Shown here piece after piece: positions 37,698 to 46,924 of a stretch of DNA of 64,000 nucleotides. The notes under the pieces are model-generated. The model was given only the letters and a program-made list of their open reading frames with translations, was not told where the DNA came from and ran no database searches. This DNA comes from Clostridiaceae bacterium (GTDB taxonomy: Bacteria; Bacillota; Clostridia; DSM-8532), in NCBI GenBank assembly GCA_012840245.1, contig DULR01000083.1, positions 1 to 64,000 on the forward strand, given 5' to 3'. How positions within the stretch are numbered: position 1 is the stretch's first letter; each line of letters begins with the position of its first letter. The position numbers and the translations under genes are program-made.

Positions 37698-39170
37698 ATG
37701 CAAAAATCTTCGGTTGCAGTTACGAACAGGATTGTAATGCTGATCACCCTCATAATGAATTCCATAACCATCCTGGGCTATTTGGCCGAGGTTTTACGTG
37801 GGGGAAGAACGTGGGGGTATCTTCTTTTATTTACGTTTGTTATGTTCGCCCCCCTGCTCATCGCGTTCTTAGTTTATTGCAGGAATTCTTCAGGAAGCAG
37901 CATAAAATACATAACGCTTTTAGGATATCTTTTCTTTTACCTTTTTGTTTCCTTTACTTCAGATCATGTTATCACTTATGTTTACTTCTTCTGCCTTATC
38001 GTGATGTATTACCTTTACTTTGACTTCAATCTTCTTGCCATTTCATGCGGTTTCGCATTTGTAATAAACATCGGCAAAATAGCTTACATGATGTTCGTGC
38101 TTAATCTGAACGCGCCGGAATTAATTACCGACTATATGATAGAAATAGCCTCCATAATCATCTTTTCAGCCTCGTTCCTGATCGCTACAAAGCTGTCCAT
38201 CAAATTCAACAAGGAGAATCTGGACAACCTTACCGAGGAGAAGAGAAAGCAGGAAGAGATACTCAATGATGTTTTGAAAATAGCCGAGACAGTGGATAAA
38301 AACAGCAGGGATGTAAGCTCCATAATCGAAGATCTGGCAAACGGCTCGGATATCATATCAAGCGCAGTCAATGAGATAAGCAACGGAATAGTCCATACTG
38401 CAGAAAGTATACAGAACCAGTCGGTAATGACAAAAAACATTCATTCACTGATAGTCGAGACCTCCGATCTTTCGAACAGGATGGCCCTTCTGTCCAATGA
38501 ATCCCTTGATGCGCTCAATAAAGGAGTCGAGCATGTAAGAGAACTGAGCGAAAAATCTCTGGTGGTAAGCGAAAAAAGCCAGTACGCCCACAGAAAGATG
38601 CAGGAGCTCATGGAAAAGGCCAATGAGATCCAGAATATTACAGAAATCATCACAGGCATCTCAGAGCAGACGAACATGCTGTCACTGAATGCTTCGATCG
38701 AGGCTGCCAGGGCCGGAGAGAACGGCCGGGGCTTCGCTGTTGTCGCCGATGAAATAAGAAAGCTCGCCATCCAGAGCAGGGACAGCGCAGCCAGTATAGC
38801 TCAAATACTTGAATCCCTCGGGAGGAAAGCCAGCCGCACTTCCGACTCGGTCATGATTCTGAATGAAGTAAATGTCCAGCAGGCCGGGCTAATACAAAGC
38901 ACCAGGGAAGTCTTTGAGAAACTGGCGGAAAAAATGGACCAGTTCACAATGAGTGTCCGGTTGGTAACACAAAGGCTCGATCAGATAGTAGAGGCCAACA
39001 ATAAAATAATAGACAGCATTTCAGAGATCTCGGCACTCAGCGAGGAGGCTACGGCCAATGCCGAAGAAGCCACTTCCATGACCTCATTGAGCAAGGAAAA
39101 AACCATGCAGGCTCACAATCTGGCCAAAGTGCTCAATGAGACCTCGGGCAACTTCAAAAAATATCTTTGA
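37698..39170 (+). CDS. methyl-accepting chemotaxis protein with multi-span N-terminus
   Basis: Chemoreceptor of 490 residues. The first about 170 residues form five or six membrane helices with short loops (no large extracellular sensor domain), then a coiled linker, then the MCP signalling domain. The hairpin tip is intact: [20 protein letters not shown], then [15 protein letters not shown]. The methylation-type helices carry Glu/Gln/Ala pairs. It signals to CheA/CheW through the tip; ligand sensing would be in or near the membrane. Monocistronic. No strong ribosome site just before the ATG (see the leader frame upstream). Confidence 0.9.
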   Translation: MQKSSVAVTNRIVMLITLIMNSITILGYLAEVLRGGRTWGYLLLFTFVMFAPLLIAFLVYCRNSSGSSIKYITLLGYLFFYLFVSFTSDHVITYVYFFCLIVMYYLYFDFNLLAISCGFAFVINIGKIAYMMFVLNLNAPELITDYMIEIASIIIFSASFLIATKLSIKFNKENLDNLTEEKRKQEEILNDVLKIAETVDKNSRDVSSIIEDLANGSDIISSAVNEISNGIVHTAESIQNQSVMTKNIHSLIVETSDLSNRMALLSNESLDALNKGVEHVRELSEKSLVVSEKSQYAHRKMQELMEKANEIQNITEIITGISEQTNMLSLNASIEAARAGENGRGFAVVADEIRKLAIQSRDSAASIAQILESLGRKASRTSDSVMILNEVNVQQAGLIQSTREVFEKLAEKMDQFTMSVRLVTQRLDQIVEANNKIIDSISEISALSEEATANAEEATSMTSLSKEKTMQAHNLAKVLNETSGNFKKYL

Positions 39171-39177
39171 TGATCAA

Positions 39178-39206
39178 AGTGGGCGTGCCTTCAGGCTACG
39201 CCCACT
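39178..39206. terminator. hairpin between convergent chemoreceptor and FucU genes
   Basis: AGTGGGCGT (39178-39186) pairs with ACGCCCACT (39198-39206), with an inner GCC/GGC. It overlaps the last codons of the FucU gene. No strong T-run on either side, so termination is plausible but not certain. Confidence 0.45.
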
Positions 39207-39598
39207 GTTATTAAAATATTGGCATATATTCTTTTTTCCCCTGTGGAAATTGCGAGTCTTACGGCAGGATCGCAGCCTGCATCGTAGAATTCATACCTTC
39301 CCAGCTCATCCAGCTTCATGCCGTCGAGGATTTTTGTGAACTCTTCGAAAATGGGCGGTGTAGTGCCGTCATCAGGCACCATGACCTCGGCTTTCTCTAT
39401 GTTTATGACCTGAGCAAGCGTTTCAAGCACCTGTGTGACTGTGGGAACGCCTGCTGTAAGTCCGAGGTAAACTTTTTCGGCTGATCCGCTCCTGCTGTCC
39501 AGAGGGTAATTGCCGTCGGCAATGAGGATCTTGTCGCCATGGCCCAACAGAGACAGCTGCTTCATTATCAGCGGATTGATCAAGGCAGTTTTCAGCAT
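39191..39598 (-). CDS. RbsD/FucU family sugar mutarotase
   Basis: Protein of 135 residues of the RbsD/FucU family, which interconverts anomers of fucose or pyranose/furanose forms of ribose. Conserved LSLLGHGDKILIADGNYP has the catalytic His, and the C-terminal ISTGEKRIYANILITVGVA is closer to FucU. GGAG lies 8 nt before the ATG. It is 35 bp downstream of an FAH-family gene on the same strand; such pairs occur in deoxysugar acid pathways (fucose/rhamnose type), so a linked role is possible. Confidence 0.88.
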   Translation of the reverse strand: MLKTALINPLIMKQLSLLGHGDKILIADGNYPLDSRSGSAEKVYLGLTAGVPTVTQVLETLAQVINIEKAEVMVPDDGTTPPIFEEFTKILDGMKLDELGRYEFYDAGCDPAVRLAISTGEKRIYANILITVGVA

Positions 39599-39632
39599 GA
39601 TATCATCTCCTGTATTTTTAATAAGCCTGGAA

Positions 39633-40391
39633 TCAGGCTTTCTTTACCGTGTTTCTCAATATTCCTATGTTTTCTATTTCGATCTCGATGACATCTCCCG
39701 GGTGCATCGGAGCTATTCCTCCGGGAGTTCCCGTAATAATGACATCCCCCGGATAAAGGGTCATGATCCTGGACAGATAGCTGACGAGGAAATCCACTTT
39801 GAAAATCAAATTACAGGTGTTGGAGCTTTGCATGACCTTCCCGTTCAGTCTCGATCGTATGTTGAGATTAGTACAGTCCACTTCGTCAGTTATTACAGGT
39901 CCCAGTGGCATGAATGTGTCAAATGATTTTGCTACGGTCCACTGGCCGTTTGTCGGCTGCAGATCCCTTGCGGTCACATCGTTTGCGCATGTAAAACCCA
40001 GAACATAATCCATTGCCTGGCTTAGCGGGACATTTTTCGCTGTCTTCTTTATGACTGCTCCCAGCTCGGCCTCATAGTCGACGCGTCTGGATATTTCAGG
40101 ATATATTATATCGTCCAGAGGTCCGATAACGCTGCTGGATGGTTTCAAAAACACCACCGGAGAATCGGGTATGGGTATCTTGAGCTCTTCGGCATGATCC
40201 CGGTAGTTAAGACCTATGCAAACTATTTTGGAAGGCGTACAGGGGCTTAACAGTCTTGCTTCATGCAAAGGGACGACCCGGCCAGTTTTCCGGATATCGG
40301 AAAAGATATCGCCTGTAAGTTCATAGATCCTGTCATCTTCCAGGATCCCATAATGTATCTCATTATTGTGACTGTATCGCAAATATTTCAT
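39633..40391 (-). CDS. fumarylacetoacetate hydrolase (FAH) family protein
   Basis: Protein of 252 residues. Metal-binding residues appear in RRVDYEAELGAVI (Glu/Glu) and GFTCANDVTARDLQ (Asp), with PIPDSPVVFLKPSSSVIGP and YPGDVIITGTPGGIAPMHPG. Family members hydrolyse or decarboxylate 2,4-diketo or acylpyruvate acids; some act on 2,4-diketo-3-deoxy sugar acids. The start is ATG 40391, 5 nt after GGGGG; the ATG at 40412 is upstream of that site. Paired with a FucU-like mutarotase, suggesting a deoxysugar acid route (inference). Confidence 0.88.
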   Translation of the reverse strand: MKYLRYSHNNEIHYGILEDDRIYELTGDIFSDIRKTGRVVPLHEARLLSPCTPSKIVCIGLNYRDHAEELKIPIPDSPVVFLKPSSSVIGPLDDIIYPEISRRVDYEAELGAVIKKTAKNVPLSQAMDYVLGFTCANDVTARDLQPTNGQWTVAKSFDTFMPLGPVITDEVDCTNLNIRSRLNGKVMQSSNTCNLIFKVDFLVSYLSRIMTLYPGDVIITGTPGGIAPMHPGDVIEIEIENIGILRNTVKKA

Positions 40392-40481
40392 TTTACCCCC
40401 TGCTTTCTGCATTTTGAATCATACAAATCAAATTAATTATATCTGATTCAGCCGGAAGTTGCCATGCTGCCGGACAAAAAA

Positions 40482-40553
40482 TATGACAAGAGGACCGGGT
40501 TCTAAGTAACCTCCTGTTACTCATGACCAGTCCCCTTGTCACTTGCTGCTTAT
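40482..40553. repeat. REP-like inverted repeat, divergent variant
   Basis: TGACAAGAGGACCGG and CCAGTCCCCTTGTCA form the outer arms, with AGTAAC/GTTACT inside. It follows the pattern of the GGGACGG family but has a changed core (GGACTGG). It lies between the ypeB end and the FAH gene. Confidence 0.6.
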
Positions 40554-40571
40554 GCTTGCTGTTATTGATTT

Positions 40572-42002
40572 TTACATCGTAAGAATGCCCTCATCGGAAT
40601 TTATTATTATCAGGACCTGTTCCTCTTTTCCGGTATAAGCGTTTATATAAACAAGGAAGTCTTTGTCATCAAGCTTGCCGGTAAACTCGTAGCACAGAAG
40701 TTCTGTTCCGTAATTGGTCGGGATCACCGCAAGGCCGGAGGATTTTATGTTTTCACCCTTTTTGACCAATTGTCTTGCCTGCTCTTCGGTGATCTGGGGC
40801 GGGCCGAAATCCCTTTCCCTGTGGTTCATATAATAGCCGTTTGCTTCGAACCCCACCACTTCTCCATTGTCCAGTGCCACTTTGACCTTGATGAGATCCG
40901 GATAATAGGTTATACCGTCTTTATGGTAAGCATAGTTGATGGTGGCGATCCCGTCATTGTTCAGGTAGTAGGACTGTTTCATGTTCTTATAACCACGATC
41001 GCTCAAAAACTTGCTTCCGATTTCCATGGCTTTCTGGACGTCTATTTTTTTATCTCCTGTTTCCCTGTTATAAAGGAACCAGATGACATGACCGCCTTTT
41101 ACAGATACGTCGGCCTCTGCGATCCTGTCTTTCCTGTCCCCTCCAAGCGTCATTTTGAAATTATAGGTGTCAATGATCCCGTTGTTGTTGTCCGAAAGCT
41201 TCTGTACGTTTTCTATCTTATCCTTGCCCATGAATTCGTTGAGCTTATCGATGGCCTGATTCTCAGTGACTTTGTCTCCTGTCAGTCCCAAGGCTTTTTT
41301 GTTCTGAAGATGCTCGGAATACGGTCCGTCATATATCAGCGTCGGCATTTCATCAAACTCTGAATTTATGCTGGAAAACGTCTTGGGCATATCCTCTGAA
41401 GTTTCCTTCATTTCTTCGGTCTCTTCCTTTGCGACATTTTCCCATTTGAGGTTTCCGTTTATAAGATCCTGATGCATCTCGCTGAGATTGTTTTTCAGGC
41501 TGACCGAGAATTTGTGGAGGTTTGCAAGGGTCTGCTCCTGTTCTTCGCTCATTTCCATCCCCATAGTGTTTTGCTTGGCTATGGTCCTTGACAGATCCGA
41601 TACCTGAGTCAAAAACTTCTTGGTATTGGATATAACGCCTGTGGATATAGGGAGCTGGGTCAGGGTGCTGCTTGCAGCCGAAGCCTCTCTCCATACGTCA
41701 CTGAGAGTTTCTGCGGTCAGCTGGTTGGAAGAAGTTGCTCTTGCTTTCAGGAGCATCAGCTCCACATTCTGAACATAGCCGATAAGCTCATGGAATGCCC
41801 TGTTATAAGCATTGTCAAGCTGCCGTCTGAGCAGCGTCGCCCTGTTGTATTGGTAGGCTCCGAAAATAGTGGTGGCCAACAGAATTGCAATGACGAAGTT
41901 TTTTGTTCTGTTCCTTGCATCGCTTTCGCGAAGTTCTCTTTTTATCTCCTTATTTTCAGTCTCTTCGTTGAGGTTCCTTTCTTCATTATTACTCATACCC
42001 AT
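40572..42002 (-). CDS. ypeB: germination protein YpeB
   Basis: Protein of 476 residues with a single N-terminal membrane helix (about 29-45, TKNFVIAILLATTIFGAYQY), a long helical region, then PepSY-like domains (for example ITEEQARQLVKKGENI). YpeB is required for SleB stability and localisation in the spore. It follows sleB by 34 bp on the same strand, the standard arrangement. AAAGG lies 7 nt before the ATG. Confidence 0.93.
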   Translation of the reverse strand: MGMSNNEERNLNEETENKEIKRELRESDARNRTKNFVIAILLATTIFGAYQYNRATLLRRQLDNAYNRAFHELIGYVQNVELMLLKARATSSNQLTAETLSDVWREASAASSTLTQLPISTGVISNTKKFLTQVSDLSRTIAKQNTMGMEMSEEQEQTLANLHKFSVSLKNNLSEMHQDLINGNLKWENVAKEETEEMKETSEDMPKTFSSINSEFDEMPTLIYDGPYSEHLQNKKALGLTGDKVTENQAIDKLNEFMGKDKIENVQKLSDNNNGIIDTYNFKMTLGGDRKDRIAEADVSVKGGHVIWFLYNRETGDKKIDVQKAMEIGSKFLSDRGYKNMKQSYYLNNDGIATINYAYHKDGITYYPDLIKVKVALDNGEVVGFEANGYYMNHRERDFGPPQITEEQARQLVKKGENIKSSGLAVIPTNYGTELLCYEFTGKLDDKDFLVYINAYTGKEEQVLIIINSDEGILTM

Positions 42003-42036
42003 AATCCAGCCTTTCTTTTATTCTTGGTTCCCTGTT

Positions 42037-42528
42037 TTATTTTGCAAAGTTGTGCTTGCCGATCTTCACAACGATCTTTTTCGACCAGATCCATTTGCTT
42101 GTGGCAGTTTCCGGGTTCCAGTAATAAAGGCACCCGTAAGTCGGATCCCAGCCGTTGAGCGCATCCTGCGCCGCTTTTACCACAGTGGATTTAGGATCGA
42201 TAGGTACGTTGATCTGGCCGTCTGCTACCGCCGTAAAGGCTCCCGGCTGATAGATCACTCCTGCTATGGTGTTTGGAAAGTCAGGAGATTTCACACGGTT
42301 AAGGATAACCGCACCCACAGCCACCTGACCTTCATAGGGTTCGCCTCTCGCCTCACCGTTGATAGCCCTGGCCAACAGCTGAACATCGCTCACTCTCTGA
42401 GCTTCCTTGCCGGAGCTTATATTCGTTGATAATATAACGCATGACAAAATAAGAACTGGGAGCAGTATGAAAATCAATGACCTTATCTTATCCCTTTTGG
42501 CAATAGCCATGAAATGCTTGAATATCAT
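42037..42528 (-). CDS. sleB: SleB-type cell wall hydrolase (spore cortex-lytic), short form
   Basis: Protein of 163 residues. An N-terminal membrane helix (about 17-38) leads straight into the hydrolase_2 domain, a lytic transglycosylase fold: LLARAINGEARGEPYEGQVA with the catalytic Glu, then AVGAVILNRV, and the C-terminal TYGCLYYWNPETATSKWIW. The usual N-terminal peptidoglycan-binding domain of SleB (about 70 residues) is missing. GAGGTG lies about 8 nt before the ATG. Pairing with ypeB supports a role in cortex breakdown at germination. Confidence 0.9.
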   Translation of the reverse strand: MIFKHFMAIAKRDKIRSLIFILLPVLILSCVILSTNISSGKEAQRVSDVQLLARAINGEARGEPYEGQVAVGAVILNRVKSPDFPNTIAGVIYQPGAFTAVADGQINVPIDPKSTVVKAAQDALNGWDPTYGCLYYWNPETATSKWIWSKKIVVKIGKHNFAK

Positions 42529-42639
42529 GCTGTTGTCACCTCAAGGGATATTCTTTCAAAATTTATCATGAATTATGCAAAATGAGTTAACGAATGAGTT
42601 TCAGAGCCTGAGATTTTGAATCATTTATGCGTACTAAAT

Positions 42640-42703
42640 GTCATTCTGAAGAGCGAAGCGACGAAGAATCTTTTATAGATCCTTCGCTTCGCTCAGGATG
42701 ACA
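42640..42703. repeat. composite GCGAAGC palindromic repeat, copy 1
   Basis: Arms TGTCATTCTGA...GCGAAGCGA and TCGCTTCGCTCAGGATGACA flank GAATCTTTTATAGATCC. The reverse complement of nearly the same element lies at 62084-62160, including the AT-rich spacer. Confidence 0.8.
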
Positions 42704-42756
42704 ACAAAAGTATAATTTTTTCAGTAATTTCGAACCGTCACCCCTGTGTTCTGTGT

Positions 42757-45198
42757 TCATGCAAGCCGTATACGGTTCAGTTTATCGCCGAAGACTTCGC
42801 GGGCAAGCTCATATTCCCGCTCCCGGCAGGTGAAAAAGAAGATCTGACGTTCATCCGATATTTCTTTCAGAAGCTCAAAGGCTTTTCTGACACGTTCTTC
42901 ATCATATTGTGAAAATGGTTCATCCAAAAACAGAGGCAGCTTCTCCTTTCCTCTCTCCATCAGCCGGACCGCAGCCAGGCGCATGCAAAGATATACCTGA
43001 TCGATGGTGCCTCCGCTCAAACGGCTTACAGGTATCAGTTCCTCGGCTTCAGGAACTTCAAGGTTTATCCTGAGCTCATCATTGGTGGAAACCCTGCTGT
43101 AGCGTCCCGAAGTGATGATCTCTACCATCCGGCTCATTTCCCTGTTAAGCTCGGGTATATAATCTTTCTGCATTTTGAGAGCAACTTCCTTAAGGATCTG
43201 GCTTGCCAGGACAAGGCCTGATCCCCTGAACTCAAGCTCTGCCTTCTTCTCTTTACACCGGTTTATTTCCTCGATCACACGGGAGAGCTCGCTTTCAGCC
43301 GGAGCATCCTCAGTCTTCGCCTTCAACGCGGCGATCCTGAGCTGGGTGTCTTTTATGCGGCTTTCCATGGTTCTGATGGCTTCGTCCAGATTTGAACGCG
43401 GTGATTCTTCGATCCCGGTGTGCTGTTCTATATCCAGACCGTTTATGTAATTATCCAGATCAGAAGGAGTAAGGAAAACCTCTCCGGCCAGCATTCCGGC
43501 CTCACGGAGCACGATCTCGCATTTGTCATTGATGTTGTCCTTCTCTGCAAGGAGGATCTTCTTTCTCTCCTTCGCAATTTTAAGACTTTCCACACCCTGC
43601 ATCAGGGATTCGAGAAATGCGCCTTTTTCGGTGATCTCATCGTTTACTCCGCATTTTTGCAGGAATGAACCCCACTTTTCTTCGTGCTCCCTGATTTTTG
43701 CCGACAGTTTTTCTATAGCTTCTTCGATGGCTTTTATTTGCCTGATGCAACTGTTTAAAAGCTCCCGGTTGTTGTTCTGAGTCTCCCTGTATTCGACAAA
43801 GCCCATCATGGTCGTGAATCCCGCTTCAGCCAGAGCCTTGTTCAGCTCTTCCGACGCCTCGAAGGATTTTCTTGCCATGCTGTGCTGTTTTGACACATTC
43901 ACCAGGTATATGGTAGCCGAAGCAAAGCCGATAAGCAGTCCCAGTCCGAGGAAAAACAGATCATGTTTGAAAAAGTAATAGCCTGTCAGAAGCAACGCCG
44001 CCAGAAAGCCCGCAGGTACGATAAACGGAAGCCAGTTTCGCCTTACCGGCTTGTTTTGCTTAACATCGCCGGCAATCCCGTTTCTGACCGTTCCTGTTTT
44101 CATACCGGATTTTTTCTCATTGAAGCTCTCTATGGCCAAAGTAACATCTTCGACTTTTTTATCGAACACTTCCCTTGGGTCGAGGACACTTTCAAGCTCC
44201 TCACGCTGATCATTGAGTTCCTTCAGTTTCTGCCGCTCATTCGCAAGAGACTCCCTGATCCGGTTCTCTTCATAAAGAAGCTGTTTCTGTGCAAGTATGG
44301 AGTTTTCATCTATTTCTTCGAAATTCTTGAGCCTGATTATGCTTTTGTTGCATTCCCTGATCTCTTCATCTTTTTTTCTGTTCTCTTCGAGAAGCTCCGC
44401 AAGTTCCTTACTGAGAATCAAAAGATCGTTTGCCTTTCTGGCCTCTTTTTGTGCCCTTAGTACGGAAAGCTCCTCATTGAGCGAATTCAGCAGACTTTTT
44501 TGCTCACGGAGGGTTGAAAAGGTCTCCAGATATCTTTCATTTGACTCTTCCAGATCAAGCTTCTCTTTTTCAAGCTCCATAAGTCTGTTGTTTATTTTGT
44601 TCAAAGGACGGGTCGAGGAAGTTTTTGTCCCCACTTTTTCCAGAAGAGTGGATTCGATCGTTTCGACAGCACCAGAAAGAGACAATTCCTCGCTCCCGGT
44701 GGTGTTCAGGTTGGAGAGCTTTTCGATCAGATTCTTCTTTCCGTCTTCGTCTATAACGCTGTGAAGCTGGGATATGAATGCGCTTCGTTCAAAAGCGGCC
44801 TCGTCTATGCCCAGATGTTCCTCTGCAAACTGGGGACCCGTATCCTTGCTCTGAGGAAAGCTTGATGTTAGATCATTCGATCCGTCATCGTAAATATGTG
44901 CCGTTCCTTTTTCAAAATTTCGGCCCACTCTGTATTTCTTTCCATTGTCCAGGGCATATTCAAGGATACCGGCATACTGGTCGCCGTTCCACGGCTTGAA
45001 ATGCTTTTGCGGAGGCAGGCTTCCATCCTTTGATCTCCTTCCGCCTTTCTGCCCGTAAAGCATTGCTTTTATAAAAGCCTGGAGCGTGGATTTCCCCGTC
45101 TCATTGTTTTCAAAGATTATGTTAAAGCCATCATCAGGTTCTATCCTGAGCCGGTTGAATTTCCCGAAGCCTTTGATATCCATTAACTTTATTTTCAT
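42757..45198 (-). CDS. yhaN: YhaN-type SMC/Rad50-like ATPase
   Basis: Protein of 813 residues, partner of the YhaO nuclease in a SbcC/Rad50-like complex for DNA end processing. N-terminal P-loop FENNETGKST (the usual first Gly of the loop is Glu here), long coiled coils (about 195-330 and 440-620), and between them two hydrophobic helices (VPAGFLAALLLTGYYFF and LGLGLLIGFASATIYLV), which are typical of YhaN. The C-terminus has signature SRLSGGTIDQVYL and Walker B LPLFLDEPF. GGGGAAG precedes the ATG. The gene follows yhaO by 45 bp. The two hydrophobic segments suggest membrane association (family feature). Confidence 0.9.
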   Translation of the reverse strand: MKIKLMDIKGFGKFNRLRIEPDDGFNIIFENNETGKSTLQAFIKAMLYGQKGGRRSKDGSLPPQKHFKPWNGDQYAGILEYALDNGKKYRVGRNFEKGTAHIYDDGSNDLTSSFPQSKDTGPQFAEEHLGIDEAAFERSAFISQLHSVIDEDGKKNLIEKLSNLNTTGSEELSLSGAVETIESTLLEKVGTKTSSTRPLNKINNRLMELEKEKLDLEESNERYLETFSTLREQKSLLNSLNEELSVLRAQKEARKANDLLILSKELAELLEENRKKDEEIRECNKSIIRLKNFEEIDENSILAQKQLLYEENRIRESLANERQKLKELNDQREELESVLDPREVFDKKVEDVTLAIESFNEKKSGMKTGTVRNGIAGDVKQNKPVRRNWLPFIVPAGFLAALLLTGYYFFKHDLFFLGLGLLIGFASATIYLVNVSKQHSMARKSFEASEELNKALAEAGFTTMMGFVEYRETQNNNRELLNSCIRQIKAIEEAIEKLSAKIREHEEKWGSFLQKCGVNDEITEKGAFLESLMQGVESLKIAKERKKILLAEKDNINDKCEIVLREAGMLAGEVFLTPSDLDNYINGLDIEQHTGIEESPRSNLDEAIRTMESRIKDTQLRIAALKAKTEDAPAESELSRVIEEINRCKEKKAELEFRGSGLVLASQILKEVALKMQKDYIPELNREMSRMVEIITSGRYSRVSTNDELRINLEVPEAEELIPVSRLSGGTIDQVYLCMRLAAVRLMERGKEKLPLFLDEPFSQYDEERVRKAFELLKEISDERQIFFFTCREREYELAREVFGDKLNRIRLA

Positions 45199-45243
45199 CG
45201 TTCTTCCCCCGGTACGACAGATAATATTTACTGAACCACTTTC

Positions 45244-46416
45244 TTATATGTCATCCCGCCACTCTATCCTGCCTGAAACAAGTGCCTCCAGTCCGAAATT
45301 CATTGCAAGAAGCAGCCTTTCCTCCTCTTTTTGTAGCTCCGCATTCCCAGGATCTTTTCCCATCGCTTCTCTGACGCTTTCGATGCGGGATTTTATCTCC
45401 CTTACGAAGGCTCCCTTCAGTGAAGGATCTTTTTCCAGCTCTTCAATATTAAAATCCTTTTGAGTTTTGTTATATATCTGAAAACAGAGCCAGTCTTCCG
45501 AAAAGAACCCTGCCAGCATGTCGGTCTCCAGAGACAGATCGGTACGTCCGGTAAGTGTTATGCGCATTAAATCCCTGTCTGGCCTTAACCCTTCCAGAAG
45601 CCCTATGATCCTCATTTTTACTTCTTCGATGGTTTTGCAGCCGGTTATGTCAAGACTTTTCTCATGGTATGAACGGACCGAGGTTTCGAATCTTTCAGCT
45701 TTTATGATTGTTTTGCCCTGTTCCATCGTCATAGTGACGGCAAATGCGCCATGAAAGCCCTGTTCATCGAAGCCCAGCGGTTCGGGGCTTCCGGGATTGA
45801 AAGCTTTTCTCAGGGCATAGTCATCTCTCATCCTGTGAAAATGACCCATGGCATAGTAATCGTAGCCCAATGCCTCCAGTTCTTCAGAGGTGACGGGCTT
45901 GTATGCCTGATTTGTAAAATCCATGTCCAGCGTCCCGTGGATCATCATAATATTGAAATAGTCCTTCACGGGAGGGGGTACCATAGACAGATCAGGCTTG
46001 TCCTCCCTGAATGAAGAAAAACCCATGCCAAAAACATTGACGCATAAGTCATCCATAACAAGGGAAGGATTTTCGGGGGACAGAATTTTTACATTCCCGG
46101 GCCAATCCCAGTTCCTGTACCAGGAATTTTTAAGGTACGGATCATGGTTGCCGGGTATGATCAGAACCGGTACACCGGCCCCGGACAAGACCATGTAGAG
46201 CCAGTCCAGAGTACTTTTCCCCACGGTGCCATGCTCGTAAAGATCTCCGCATATCAGAAGCATTTGTGCATTTTCTGTCTTCACCCTGTCGAGGATATTG
46301 GAGAACGCCTCTCTGATATCTTTTCTTCTCGTATCTGCGTATGTACCCGTGCCTGTTTCCTTAAAGGGAGCATCCAGATGAAGGTCGGCACAATGGATAA
46401 ATTTCAGGGTCTTCAA
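45244..46416 (-). CDS. yhaO: YhaO-type metallophosphoesterase (SbcD/Mre11-like nuclease)
   Basis: Protein of 390 residues. Calcineurin-like motifs in order: DLHLDAPF, GDLYEHG, IPGNHDPY, MIHGTLDMDF and MGHFHRM. A C-terminal capping region follows (about 280-390). The start is a TTG at 46416 placed 9 nt after GAGGAG, and that ribosome site contains the stop codon of acpS, so acpS, yhaO and yhaN form one coupled operon. It is expected to cut DNA ends with YhaN. Confidence 0.9.
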   Translation of the reverse strand: MKTLKFIHCADLHLDAPFKETGTGTYADTRRKDIREAFSNILDRVKTENAQMLLICGDLYEHGTVGKSTLDWLYMVLSGAGVPVLIIPGNHDPYLKNSWYRNWDWPGNVKILSPENPSLVMDDLCVNVFGMGFSSFREDKPDLSMVPPPVKDYFNIMMIHGTLDMDFTNQAYKPVTSEELEALGYDYYAMGHFHRMRDDYALRKAFNPGSPEPLGFDEQGFHGAFAVTMTMEQGKTIIKAERFETSVRSYHEKSLDITGCKTIEEVKMRIIGLLEGLRPDRDLMRITLTGRTDLSLETDMLAGFFSEDWLCFQIYNKTQKDFNIEELEKDPSLKGAFVREIKSRIESVREAMGKDPGNAELQKEEERLLLAMNFGLEALVSGRIEWRDDI

Positions 46417-46422
46417 TTATCT

Positions 46423-46821
46423 TCACTCCTCATTGGGATCTTTGGCCAGGAAAACGACCTGAGCCATAGCGTAATCACGGCTGTGGGTCAGGCTTACGTC
46501 TATTGAAAAAGCGCCCATTGCCTTGAAGGTTTTCAGTGCTTCACCGGAAAGGATGACTTCCGGTTTTCCGTTTTCTTTATTCGATATCTCGATATCCTGA
46601 AAGGATATGCCTTTGGCTATTCCTGTGCCGAGAGCCTTGGCCACCGCCTCCTTTGCGCAGAAACGAACTGCATAGCTCTGGAGCGAGCCGCTTTTTCCTC
46701 TTGCTTCGCAATAGGCTATCTCAGCCGGGGTGAAAACTCTGTTTTTAAAGCTGTCTCCCATGGAAAGAGCTTTCTCGAACCTGTCCAGTTCGATCAGGTC
46801 CACACCGCAATGTATTTCCAT
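46423..46821 (-). CDS. acpS: holo-[acyl-carrier-protein] synthase
   Basis: Protein of 132 residues transferring 4'-phosphopantetheine from CoA to acyl carrier protein. Motifs: GVDLIELDRFEKAL (metal Asp), RFCAKEAVAKALGTGIAKG (Glu/Lys), and SLTHSRDYAMAQVV. AGGAG lies 6 nt before the ATG. A REP hairpin ends 3 nt upstream of that ribosome site. First gene of the acpS-yhaO-yhaN operon. Confidence 0.95.
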   Translation of the reverse strand: MEIHCGVDLIELDRFEKALSMGDSFKNRVFTPAEIAYCEARGKSGSLQSYAVRFCAKEAVAKALGTGIAKGISFQDIEISNKENGKPEVILSGEALKTFKAMGAFSIDVSLTHSRDYAMAQVVFLAKDPNEE

Positions 46822-46834
46822 TCCCTGCTCCTCT

Positions 46835-46865
46835 GTGTGTCACTGGGACGGTTCTTCTGACACAC
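46835..46865. repeat. REP element, single unit, in the acpS leader
   Basis: GTGTGTCA (46835-46842) pairs with TGACACAC (46858-46865) around CTGGGACGGTTCTTC. It is the clearest one-unit form with a perfect 8-bp stem. Confidence 0.75.
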
Positions 46866-46924
46866 CTGACATCTAAATAGTAAAAGAGCACAGACTTGAT
46901 TTAAGTCTGTACTCAAAAAGCTGG

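Noticed and set aside
37640-38023. Open frame of 127 codons overlapping the start of the chemoreceptor in another frame
   Set aside because: It overlaps membrane-helix codons of the receptor and ends inside it; no ribosome site.
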